This document shows, in pieces, positions 57,310 to 64,000 of a stretch of 64,000 nucleotides of DNA. Source of the DNA: Pukyongiella litopenaei (GTDB lineage: Bacteria; Pseudomonadota; Alphaproteobacteria; Rhodobacterales; Rhodobacteraceae); assembly GCF_003008555.2 (NCBI RefSeq), contig NZ_CP027665.1:2046001-2110000 (forward strand). Reading direction: 5' to 3'. The translations under genes and the position numbers were made by a program. Every line of letters starts with the position of its first letter. Within the stretch, counting starts at the first letter, position 1. The notes below the pieces were generated by a model that made no database searches, had not been told where the DNA came from, and saw only the letters and a list, made by a program, of their open reading frames with translations.

Positions 57310-57876
57310 ATGGCAGAACGTGACAACCGCCGGGGACGTGGCCGCGACCGCGAAGAAGCCCCGGAATTCGCAGATCGCCTGGTTGCGATCAACCGCGTGT
57401 CCAAGACCGTGAAGGGTGGCAAGCGCTTCGGCTTTGCCGCGCTCGTCGTGGTCGGCGACCAGAAAGGCCGTGTCGGCTTTGGCAAGGGCAAGGCCAAGGA
57501 AGTGCCCGAGGCAATCCGCAAGGCGACCGAACAGGCCAAGCGCCAGATGATCCGCGTACAGCTGCGCGAAGGCCGCACCCTGCACCATGACATCGAAGGT
57601 CGCCACGGTGCCGGCAAGGTGGTCATGCGCACCGCGCCGGAAGGGACCGGGATCATCGCCGGTGGTCCGATGCGGGCCGTGTTCGAGATGCTGGGCATCA
57701 AGGACGTGGTGTCCAAGTCGATCGGGTCGCAGAACCCCTACAACATGATCCGCGCCACCATCGACGGGCTGAAGAAAGAACAGAGCCCCCGTTCGGTTGC
57801 GCAGCGTCGCGGCAAGAAAGTGGCCGACATCCTGCCCAAGCGGGACGCGGCTCCGGCCGAGCCGGCCGAAGCGTAA
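57310..57876 (+). CDS. rpsE: 30S ribosomal protein S5
   Basis: Protein of 188 residues from ATG 57310, with AAAGGA before it. The longer frame from 57211 overlaps the repeat and is rejected. Core [20 protein letters not shown] with [20 protein letters not shown]. It borders the mRNA entry and accuracy region. Confidence 0.97.
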   Translation: MAERDNRRGRGRDREEAPEFADRLVAINRVSKTVKGGKRFGFAALVVVGDQKGRVGFGKGKAKEVPEAIRKATEQAKRQMIRVQLREGRTLHHDIEGRHGAGKVVMRTAPEGTGIIAGGPMRAVFEMLGIKDVVSKSIGSQNPYNMIRATIDGLKKEQSPRSVAQRRGKKVADILPKRDAAPAEPAEA

Positions 57877-57888
57877 GGAGACCGGACC

Positions 57889-58077
57889 ATGGCAAAAACC
57901 ATCGTCGTCAAGCAGATCGGCTCGCCGATCCGCCGCCCCGCCAAGCAGCGTGAAACGCTGATCGGCCTGGGCCTGAACAAGATGCACAAGACCCGCGAAC
58001 TCGAGGACACCCCGTCGGTGCGCGGCATGATCAACAAGATCCCGCACCTCGTCGAGATCGTCGAGGAGCGCGGCTGA
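57889..58077 (+). CDS. rpmD: 50S ribosomal protein L30
   Basis: Protein of 62 residues ([20 protein letters not shown]). It is followed by a hairpin and a 294-base gap before rplO. Confidence 0.97.
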   Translation: MAKTIVVKQIGSPIRRPAKQRETLIGLGLNKMHKTRELEDTPSVRGMINKIPHLVEIVEERG

Positions 58078-58114
58078 CCGCCGCCTGCGCAAGGTTGAAT
58101 GGGAGGAAGGAGAG

Positions 58115-58136
58115 CGCCCCGGGGAAACCCGGGGCG
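58115..58136 (+). terminator. terminator-like hairpin after rpmD
   Basis: 9-bp perfect stem CGCCCCGGG / CCCGGGGCG with a GAAA tetraloop, 38 bases after the stop; only TTCCGCTTT follows. Likely end or attenuation of the rpmC-rpmD transcript. Confidence 0.6.
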
Positions 58137-58246
58137 TTCCGCTTTGCGGACCCGCGACCTGCCGGCATCGGGGTGGGCTGGAGGGCTGCCACTGCCGCAT
58201 GGACATCCGGGGTATCTGGGGCATCCGGTCGCCGGCGGCTTTGCCC

Positions 58247-58275
58247 TTGATCCCCGCCGGGCGTGGGTCTATACG
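58247..58275 (+). promoter_or_regulatory. promoter of rplO-secY-adk
   Basis: TTGATC, 17 bases, TATACG, about 97 bases before rplO. Located in the gap between rpmD and rplO, after the hairpin at 58115. Confidence 0.6.
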
Positions 58276-58371
58276 CCCCCGGTGGTCCGCAGCGGCCACG
58301 GGAATCAATCAAGAAACGCCGTGGTTGGCCCCACACGCTTCGGGGGTCACATCCGGCAATGGAGAAGCGAC

Positions 58372-58839
58372 ATGAAACTGCACGAACTTCGTGACAATCC
58401 CGGCGCGGTCAAATCCCGCAAACGCGTGGGCCGCGGGCCGGGGTCCGGCACCGGCAAGACCGGCGGCCGTGGCATCAAGGGTCAGAAATCCCGTTCGGGT
58501 GTGGCGATCAACGGCTATGAGGGCGGCCAGATGCCGCTCTACCAGCGCCTGCCCAAGCGCGGCTTCAACAAGCCGAACCGCAAGGCCTTCGCGGTGGTGA
58601 ATCTCGGCCTGATCCAGAAATTCGTCGACGCGGGCAAGATCGACGCCGGTTCGGCAGTCACCGAGGATGCGCTGGTCGCATCCGGCCTGGTGCGCCGCAA
58701 GCTCGATGGCGTCCGTATCCTGGCCAAGGGCGAGATCACCTCGGCGGTGAACCTCGAGGTGACCGGCGCGTCCAAGGCTGCCATCGAGGCGGTTGAAAAG
58801 GCGGGCGGTTCGCTGAAGGTCGCGGCCGCGGCCGAGTAA
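58372..58839 (+). CDS. rplO: 50S ribosomal protein L15
   Basis: Protein of 155 residues ([20 protein letters not shown], then a long Gly-rich basic arm [20 protein letters not shown]). ATG 58372 has GGAGAAG in front; the long upstream frame is not coding. Confidence 0.98.
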   Translation: MKLHELRDNPGAVKSRKRVGRGPGSGTGKTGGRGIKGQKSRSGVAINGYEGGQMPLYQRLPKRGFNKPNRKAFAVVNLGLIQKFVDAGKIDAGSAVTEDALVASGLVRRKLDGVRILAKGEITSAVNLEVTGASKAAIEAVEKAGGSLKVAAAAE

Positions 58840-58892
58840 CGGCTTGTGGGCGGCGTCCGCGCCGCTTACATAGCCTCTGAGTTTTCCTGAAG

Positions 58893-58931
58893 CGCCGCCC
58901 GAGCCGGAAAACGGTTCCGGGCGGCGTTTTT
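58893..58931 (+). terminator. terminator between rplO and secY
   Basis: Stem CGCCGCCCG / CGGGCGGCG with a 16-base loop and TTTTT directly after, 50 bases past rplO and only 20 before secY. It may attenuate secY expression relative to the ribosomal genes. Confidence 0.7.
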
Positions 58932-58950
58932 CGCAAAAGAGACCGCTTAC

Positions 58951-60318
58951 ATGGTATCAGCAGCAGAACAGATGGCGGCCAACACGAGCTGGGCCGCGCT
59001 CGGCAAGGCAACCGATCTGCGCAACCGCATCCTGTTCACGCTGGGGCTTCTGATCGTCTATCGCCTCGGCACGTTCATTCCGGTTCCGGGCATCGACGGC
59101 GCGGCATTGCGCGAGTTCATGGAACAGGCCGGCCAGGGCATCGGCGGCATGGTTTCGATGTTCACCGGCGGCGCGCTGGGGCGGATGGGCATCTTTGCCC
59201 TCGGCATCATGCCCTATATCTCGGCCTCGATCATCGTGCAGCTGCTGACCGCGATGGTCCCGCAGCTCGAACAGCTCAAGAAAGAGGGCGAACAGGGCCG
59301 CAAGAAGATCAACCAGTATACCCGCTACGGCACCGTGGCGCTGGCAACCCTGCAGGCCTACGCGCTGGCGGTCTCGCTGGAATCGGGCGAACTGGCCACC
59401 GATCCGGGCATGTTCTTCCGCATGGCCTGCATGATCACGCTGGTGGGCGGCACCATGTTCCTGATGTGGCTGGGCGAACAGATCACCGCCCGCGGCATCG
59501 GCAACGGCATTTCGCTGATCATCTTCGTCGGCATCATCGCCGAGATCCCGGCGGCGCTGGCCCAGTTCTTTGCCTCGGGCCGCTCGGGCGCCTTGTCGCC
59601 TGCGGTCATCGTCGGCGTCATCCTGATGGTTCTGGTGACGATCACCTTCGTGGTGTTCATGGAACGCGCCCTGCGCAAGATCCACATCCAGTATCCGCGC
59701 CGCCAGGTCGGCATGAAGGTCTATGACGGCGGGTCGTCGCACCTGCCGGTCAAGGTCAACCCGGCCGGCGTGATCCCGGCGATCTTCGCGTCGTCGCTGC
59801 TGCTGCTGCCGGTGACCATCTCGACCTTCAGCCAGTCCACCGCCACCGGTCCGGTGATGTCCTGGCTGCTGGCCAATTTCGGTCCTGGCCAGCCGCTCTA
59901 CCTGCTGTTCTTCACCGCGATGATCGTGTTCTTCACCTATTTCTACACCTTCAACGTGTCGTTCAAACCTGATGACGTGGCCGACAACCTGAAGAAGCAG
60001 AACGGGTTCGTGCCCGGCATCCGGCCCGGCAAGAAGACGGCGGAATATCTCGAATATGTCGTGAACCGGGTGCTGGTGCTGGGATCGGCCTATCTGGCGG
60101 CGGTCTGCATGCTGCCCGAGATCCTGCGCGGCCAGTTCGCCATTCCGTTCTATTTCGGCGGCACCTCGGTGCTGATCGTGGTCAGCGTCACGATGGACAC
60201 GATCCAGCAGGCCCAGAGCCACCTTCTGGCGCATCAATACGAAGGGCTGATCGAGAAATCCCAGCTGCGAGGCAAGGGTGGACGGAAACGGGGAAGAAAA
60301 GGGCCGGCGCGTCGATGA
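58951..60318 (+). CDS. secY: preprotein translocase subunit SecY
   Basis: Protein of 455 residues, ten membrane helices. [20 protein letters not shown] start; plug and pore-ring helices around [20 protein letters not shown]. Channel for Sec-dependent export. Ends in a basic tail ([14 protein letters not shown]). Its TGA overlaps the adk ATG. Confidence 0.98.
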   Translation: MVSAAEQMAANTSWAALGKATDLRNRILFTLGLLIVYRLGTFIPVPGIDGAALREFMEQAGQGIGGMVSMFTGGALGRMGIFALGIMPYISASIIVQLLTAMVPQLEQLKKEGEQGRKKINQYTRYGTVALATLQAYALAVSLESGELATDPGMFFRMACMITLVGGTMFLMWLGEQITARGIGNGISLIIFVGIIAEIPAALAQFFASGRSGALSPAVIVGVILMVLVTITFVVFMERALRKIHIQYPRRQVGMKVYDGGSSHLPVKVNPAGVIPAIFASSLLLLPVTISTFSQSTATGPVMSWLLANFGPGQPLYLLFFTAMIVFFTYFYTFNVSFKPDDVADNLKKQNGFVPGIRPGKKTAEYLEYVVNRVLVLGSAYLAAVCMLPEILRGQFAIPFYFGGTSVLIVVSVTMDTIQQAQSHLLAHQYEGLIEKSQLRGKGGRKRGRKGPARR

Positions 60319-60974
60319 ATATCATATTGTTGGGCCCGCCGGGTGCGGGCAAGGGCACCCAGGCACGCCATCTGGTCGAGAGCCGCGGCATGGTGCAGCT
60401 GTCCACCGGCGACATGCTGCGCGAAGCCCGTGAAAGCGGGTCCGAGATGGGCCGGGTCGTGGCCGAGGTGATGGCCCGTGGCGACCTGGTGACCGACGAG
60501 ATCGTGATCGGCCTGATCCGCGAGAAGCTCGATGGCGCCAATGGCGGCGGGTTCATCTTCGACGGCTTCCCGCGCACCCTGGCCCAGGCCGATGCGCTGG
60601 GCGACCTGCTCGACGCCACCGGCCAGAGCCTCGACGCCGTGATCGAGATGGATGTCGACGATGCCGCGCTGGTGGCGCGGATCACCGCGCGGTCGACCTG
60701 TGCGGGGTGCGGCGAGGTCTATAACGACCTGTCCAGGCCGATCCCGGCCGATGGCGCCTGCGCCAATTGCGGCGGCACAGAGTTCACGCGCCGGGCGGAT
60801 GACAACGAGGATTCGCTGCGCAACCGCCTGATGGAATATTACAAGAAGACCTCGCCGCTGATCGGCTATTACCACGCCAAGGGCAAGCTGGCGAAGGTGA
60901 ACGGGCTGGGCGAGATCGGCGACGTGCAGGCGGCGATCGCCGCCGCGCTGGACGCGGTGCCCGCCGGGGCTTGA
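60315..60974 (+). CDS. adk: adenylate kinase, zinc-type lid
   Basis: Protein of 219 residues. P-loop [10 protein letters not shown] (8-17), NMP site [16 protein letters not shown]. The LID domain carries four Cys: C129, C132, C149 and C152 (CAGC...CANC), the zinc-binding long form. Balances AMP/ADP/ATP. Coupled to secY by a four-base overlap. Confidence 0.97.
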   Translation: MNIILLGPPGAGKGTQARHLVESRGMVQLSTGDMLREARESGSEMGRVVAEVMARGDLVTDEIVIGLIREKLDGANGGGFIFDGFPRTLAQADALGDLLDATGQSLDAVIEMDVDDAALVARITARSTCAGCGEVYNDLSRPIPADGACANCGGTEFTRRADDNEDSLRNRLMEYYKKTSPLIGYYHAKGKLAKVNGLGEIGDVQAAIAAALDAVPAGA

Positions 60975-61159
60975 CCCGCCCGGAAAAACCCCTTATCGAC
61001 CCCCATCCCGCAGGGGAATCGCCTTGCCGGGGGTCGGATTCGTTCGCCCGGCAGGATCACCTCATGAAATGCTGCGGCCCGCTGGCGGCACTGCCAAGGC
61101 CCAAGCGTTGTGAAAAAAGGTTCTGGAGCTACGGAACCGCAACGAAAGGAAAGTGACAC

Positions 61160-61528
61160 GTGGCACGTATTGCCGGCGTAAACATCCCGACTGCCAAACG
61201 GGTTCCCATCGCCCTCACCTATATCACCGGTATCGGCAACACCTCGGCCAAGGCCATCTGCGACGCGGTCGGCATCGACCACGCCCGCCGGGTCAATGAA
61301 CTGAGCGACGCCGAGGTTCTGCAGATCCGCGAACATATCGACGCCAACTTTACCGTCGAAGGCGACCTGCGCCGCGAAGTGCAGATGAACATCAAGCGCC
61401 TGATGGACCTGGGCTGCTACCGTGGCCTGCGCCACCGCCGCAACCTGCCGGTTCGCGGCCAGCGGACCCACACCAACGCCCGCACCCGCAAGGGCCCGGC
61501 GAAGCCGATCGCCGGCAAGAAGAAATAA
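61160..61528 (+). CDS. rpsM: 30S ribosomal protein S13
   Basis: Protein of 122 residues from a GTG start ([20 protein letters not shown]), with AAAGGAAAG upstream. It bridges to the large subunit and the P-site tRNA. First gene of the alpha operon, 185 bases after adk; the gap contains no gene. Confidence 0.98.
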   Translation: MARIAGVNIPTAKRVPIALTYITGIGNTSAKAICDAVGIDHARRVNELSDAEVLQIREHIDANFTVEGDLRREVQMNIKRLMDLGCYRGLRHRRNLPVRGQRTHTNARTRKGPAKPIAGKKK

Positions 61529-61540
61529 GGAGACGCACCG

Positions 61541-61933
61541 ATGGCACGCGATACCCGCCGCGGAGGCAAGAAAAAGGTCTCCAAGAACATCGCCACCGGC
61601 GTGGCGCATGTGAATTCTTCGTTCAACAACACCAAGATCCTGATCTCGGACGTGCAGGGCAACGCGATCTCGTGGTCGTCCGCCGGCACCATGGGCTTCA
61701 AGGGCTCGCGCAAATCGACCCCCTATGCCGCACAGCTGGCCGCCGAAGATGCCGGCCGCAAGGCGCAGGAACATGGCGTGAAGACGCTCGAGGTCGAAGT
61801 GCAGGGGCCCGGTTCGGGCCGTGAAAGCGCGCTGCGCGCGCTCGCGGCGGTGGGGTTCAACATCACCTCGATCCGTGACGTGACCCCGATCGCCCATAAC
61901 GGCTGCCGCCCGCCGAAGCGTCGCCGGGTCTGA
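61541..61933 (+). CDS. rpsK: 30S ribosomal protein S11
   Basis: Protein of 130 residues ending [12 protein letters not shown], as expected (the Asn-Gly site that is often isomerised). 12 bases after rpsM. Confidence 0.99.
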   Translation: MARDTRRGGKKKVSKNIATGVAHVNSSFNNTKILISDVQGNAISWSSAGTMGFKGSRKSTPYAAQLAAEDAGRKAQEHGVKTLEVEVQGPGSGRESALRALAAVGFNITSIRDVTPIAHNGCRPPKRRRV

Positions 61934-61950
61934 TCGGAACCGACTGCTTT

Positions 61951-61978
61951 CGGGGCCGCCGCATCGCGCGCGGCCCCG
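61951..61978 (+). other. hairpin between rpsK and rpoA
   Basis: CGGGGCCG / CGGCCCCG stem with a 12-base loop, no U-run. Likely mRNA structure in the rpsK-rpoA gap rather than a terminator. Confidence 0.5.
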
Positions 61979-62048
61979 ATACGTCATTCAAAACCTCGGG
62001 CGTTCGCGCCTTCCCGGACATGGGGCGCGGACAGGAATGGAGGCACAC

Positions 62049-63065
62049 ATGATCCACAAGAACTGGCAGGAACTGATCAAGCCCACGCAGCTTGACGTCA
62101 AGCCCGGCAACGATCCCGCACGTCAGGCCACCGTGGTCGCCGAACCGCTGGAACGCGGTTTCGGCCTGACCCTGGGCAACGCGCTGCGCCGTATCCTGAT
62201 GAGCTCGCTTCAGGGCGCGGCCATCACCTCGGTGCAGATCGACAACGTTCTGCACGAGTTTTCCTCGGTCGCCGGTGTGCGCGAGGACGTGACCGACATC
62301 ATCCTCAACCTCAAGGGCGTCAGCCTGCGGATGGAAGTCGAGGGCCCCAAGCGCCTGACCATCTCGGCCAAGGGCCCGGCGGTCGTCACCGCCGCCGACA
62401 TCAGCGAAAGCGCGGGCATCGAGGTGCTGAACCCCGACCATGTGGTCTGCCATCTGGATGACGGCGCCGACCTCTACATGGAACTGACCGTCAACACCGG
62501 CAAGGGCTATGTCTCGGCCGAGAAGAACAAGCCCGAGGACGCCCCGATCGGCCTGATCCCGATCGACGCGATCTATTCGCCGGTCAAGCGGGTCAGCTAT
62601 GACGTGCAGCCCACCCGCGAGGGCCAGGTGCTGGACTATGACAAGCTGACCATGAAGGTGGAAACCGACGGTGCGATCACGCCCGACGATGCCGTCGCCT
62701 TTGCCGCGCGCATCCTGCAGGACCAGCTGTCGATCTTCGTGAACTTCGACGAACCCGAAAACGCCGCCCGCCAGGACGACGATGACGGGCTCGAGTTCAA
62801 CCCGCTGCTGCTGAAGAAGGTGGACGAGCTGGAGCTGTCGGTCCGGTCGGCAAACTGCCTGAAGAACGACAACATCGTCTATATCGGCGACCTGATCCAG
62901 AAAACCGAGGCCGAGATGCTGCGGACCCCGAACTTCGGCCGCAAGTCGCTCAACGAGATCAAGGAAGTGCTCTCGGGCATGGGCCTGCACCTGGGCATGG
63001 ATGTCGAGGACTGGCCGCCCGACAACATCGAGGACCTCGCCAAGAAATTCGAGGATTCGTTCTGA
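62049..63065 (+). CDS. rpoA: RNA polymerase alpha subunit
   Basis: Protein of 338 residues from ATG 62049 with ATGGAGG upstream. N-terminal dimerisation domain ([20 protein letters not shown]) and C-terminal domain ([34 protein letters not shown]) that contacts UP elements and activators. Confidence 0.99.
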   Translation: MIHKNWQELIKPTQLDVKPGNDPARQATVVAEPLERGFGLTLGNALRRILMSSLQGAAITSVQIDNVLHEFSSVAGVREDVTDIILNLKGVSLRMEVEGPKRLTISAKGPAVVTAADISESAGIEVLNPDHVVCHLDDGADLYMELTVNTGKGYVSAEKNKPEDAPIGLIPIDAIYSPVKRVSYDVQPTREGQVLDYDKLTMKVETDGAITPDDAVAFAARILQDQLSIFVNFDEPENAARQDDDDGLEFNPLLLKKVDELELSVRSANCLKNDNIVYIGDLIQKTEAEMLRTPNFGRKSLNEIKEVLSGMGLHLGMDVEDWPPDNIEDLAKKFEDSF

Positions 63066-63069
63066 TCCC

Positions 63070-63096
63070 GTAGGATGGGGTTCAACCCCATCCTAC
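63070..63096. repeat. 27-base palindromic repeat (rpoA-rplQ gap)
   Basis: GTAGGATGGGGTTCAACC...CCATCCTAC: 11-bp perfect arms (GTAGGATGGGG/CCCCATCCTAC) around TTCAA. Third location of the repeat family seen at 44043 and 57146. It lies 5 bases after the rpoA stop. Confidence 0.85.
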
Positions 63097-63184
63097 ATCA
63101 ACCCCGGGCAATGGTGCCCCAAGGTGAGGGGCCGGCGCGCACCGGCCCCCGGACAAAGCAAAATGATGAAGAAGGATTGAAACC

Positions 63185-63604
63185 ATGCGTCACGCACGAG
63201 GATACCGCCGCCTGAACCGCACCCATGAGCACCGCAAGGCGCTGTTTGCGAACATGGCCGGCTCGCTCATCGAACATGAGCAGATCAAGACCACCCTGCC
63301 CAAGGCCAAGGAACTGCGCCCGGTCGTCGAAAAGCTGATCACGCTGGCCAAGCGCGGCGACCTGCACGCCCGCCGCCAGGCCGCGGCGCGGCTGAAGGAA
63401 GACAAGGACGTGGCCAAGCTCTTCGAGGTTCTCGGCCCGCGCTATGCCGACCGCAAGGGCGGCTATGTGCGCATCCTCAAGGCGGGTTTCCGCTATGGCG
63501 ACATGGCGCCGATGGCGATCATCGAGTTCGTCGACCGCGATGTCGATGCGAAGGGCGCCGCCGACAAGGCCCGCGTCGCCGCCGAGGACGCCGACGACGA
63601 ATAG
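63185..63604 (+). CDS. rplQ: 50S ribosomal protein L17
   Basis: Protein of 139 residues ([20 protein letters not shown]). Last gene of the alpha operon. An acidic C-terminal tail (AAEDADDE) is present. Followed by a strong terminator. Confidence 0.98.
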   Translation: MRHARGYRRLNRTHEHRKALFANMAGSLIEHEQIKTTLPKAKELRPVVEKLITLAKRGDLHARRQAAARLKEDKDVAKLFEVLGPRYADRKGGYVRILKAGFRYGDMAPMAIIEFVDRDVDAKGAADKARVAAEDADDE

Positions 63605-63631
63605 GACCCCGGCCCGCGCGCCGATGTCATC

Positions 63632-63658
63632 ACCCCCGCCCATCCGGGCGGGGGTTTT
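63632..63658 (+). terminator. rho-independent terminator of the alpha operon
   Basis: 10-bp perfect stem ACCCCCGCCC / GGGCGGGGGT, ATCC loop, TTTT tail, 28 bases after the rplQ stop. Confidence 0.9.
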
Positions 63659-63730
63659 CATTTCCGGGCCGCGCTTGCAATCGCGCGGCGCGCGGCTCAT
63701 ATCCACGGACGGAACAGTTCCGGAGGTCCG

Positions 63731-64000
63731 ATGATCCGCGCCGCCTTTCTTGCCGCCCTTCTCTGCCTCGCCCTGCCGCTGGGGGCCGAAACGCAGGTGC
63801 CCGGAAACCGCGCCGAGATCGCGCTGGGATTCGCGCCCGTGGTCAAGCAGGCCGCGCCGGCGGTGGTCAACATCTATGCCCGCCGCGTCGTCGAAACCCG
63901 CCGCAACCCGTTCATGGACGATCCGTTCTTCAGCGAGTTCTTTCGCGGTTTCGGCACGCCCCGGTCGCGGGTGCAGAATTCGCTCGGGTCGGGGGTGATC
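63731..64000 (+). CDS. DegP/Do-type periplasmic serine protease, N-terminal part (cut by window edge)
   Basis: 90 residues seen. Signal peptide (IRAAFLAALLCLALPLGAET), then ALGFAPVVKQAAPAVVNIYA and DDPFFSEFFRGFG, the LA-loop region of trypsin-like Deg proteases, reaching NSLGSGVI at the edge. Catalytic His/Asp/Ser and PDZ domains lie beyond. CGGAGG stands before the ATG. The frame chosen is the one starting at 63731; another long frame here is a shadow. Confidence 0.88.
   Translation, partial: MIRAAFLAALLCLALPLGAETQVPGNRAEIALGFAPVVKQAAPAVVNIYARRVVETRRNPFMDDPFFSEFFRGFGTPRSRVQNSLGSGVI

Overview
The window is GC-rich, gene-dense chromosome of an alphaproteobacterium, almost certainly a Rhodobacterales (Roseobacter/Rhodobacter-group) species. 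Markers for this are a GAAC-N7-GAAC (GTTC-type) LexA box, a VPLPA-CTERM sorting signal, TrcR/DUF1013, COQ9, genes of the ethylmalonyl-CoA pathway (mcl2, mesaconyl-CoA hydratase) and the layout of the ribosomal cluster. No rRNA operon, CRISPR array, transposase or integrase is visible. One tRNA gene is present, tRNA-Arg(TCT).

Region 1 (1-3205) is visibly more AT-rich and looks like an accessory stretch abutting the 3' end of tRNA-Arg. It holds the N-terminal part of a Hint-type secreted protein, a VPLPA-CTERM envelope protein, a reading frame with no good start, an orphan methyltransferase and a frame broken by stops. Region 2 (3206-14464) carries the tRNA, a LexA-controlled imuB-dnaE2 mutagenesis pair without imuA, trcR, a secreted RNase T2, several membrane or secreted proteins of unknown role, a quinone oxidoreductase, a COQ9 gene and rpsU. 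Region 3 (14687-24151) holds a methyltransferase, a GMC oxidoreductase, a divergent lrp-ald pair, the ugpBAEC glycerol-3-phosphate uptake operon with a Pho-box candidate, and rpmH-rnpA-yidD. Region 4 (24421-35821) is central carbon metabolism: mdh, mcl2, mesaconyl-CoA hydratase and sdhCDAB, with an orphan sensor kinase, a TSUP exporter and small proteins between them. Region 5 (35939-40663) has murJ, an acetyltransferase, a rhomboid-like protein lacking catalytic residues, trpS and a glycosyltransferase.

Region 6 (40755-63658) is the translation supercluster, rpsL-rpsG-fusA-tuf, S10, spc and alpha, ending with rpoA-rplQ; the window then enters a DegP-type protease. The S10/spc unit is interrupted. 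Between rplW and rplB lie a strong terminator and two reverse-strand genes (di-heme peroxidase, SulP transporter). Between rplP and rpmC lie another strong terminator and a tiny lipoprotein gene. New promoter-like sequences follow each break, so the usual long operon appears to be split into separately transcribed units. A palindromic repeat family (core GTAGGATGGGGTTCAACC) sits in three intergenic gaps of this cluster.

No clearly new multi-gene system was found. The best leads are the imuA-less SOS cassette, the twin GTGATCAC operators before sdhC, the pseudo-rhomboid, the split S10 operon and its repeats, and the decayed tRNA-adjacent segment.
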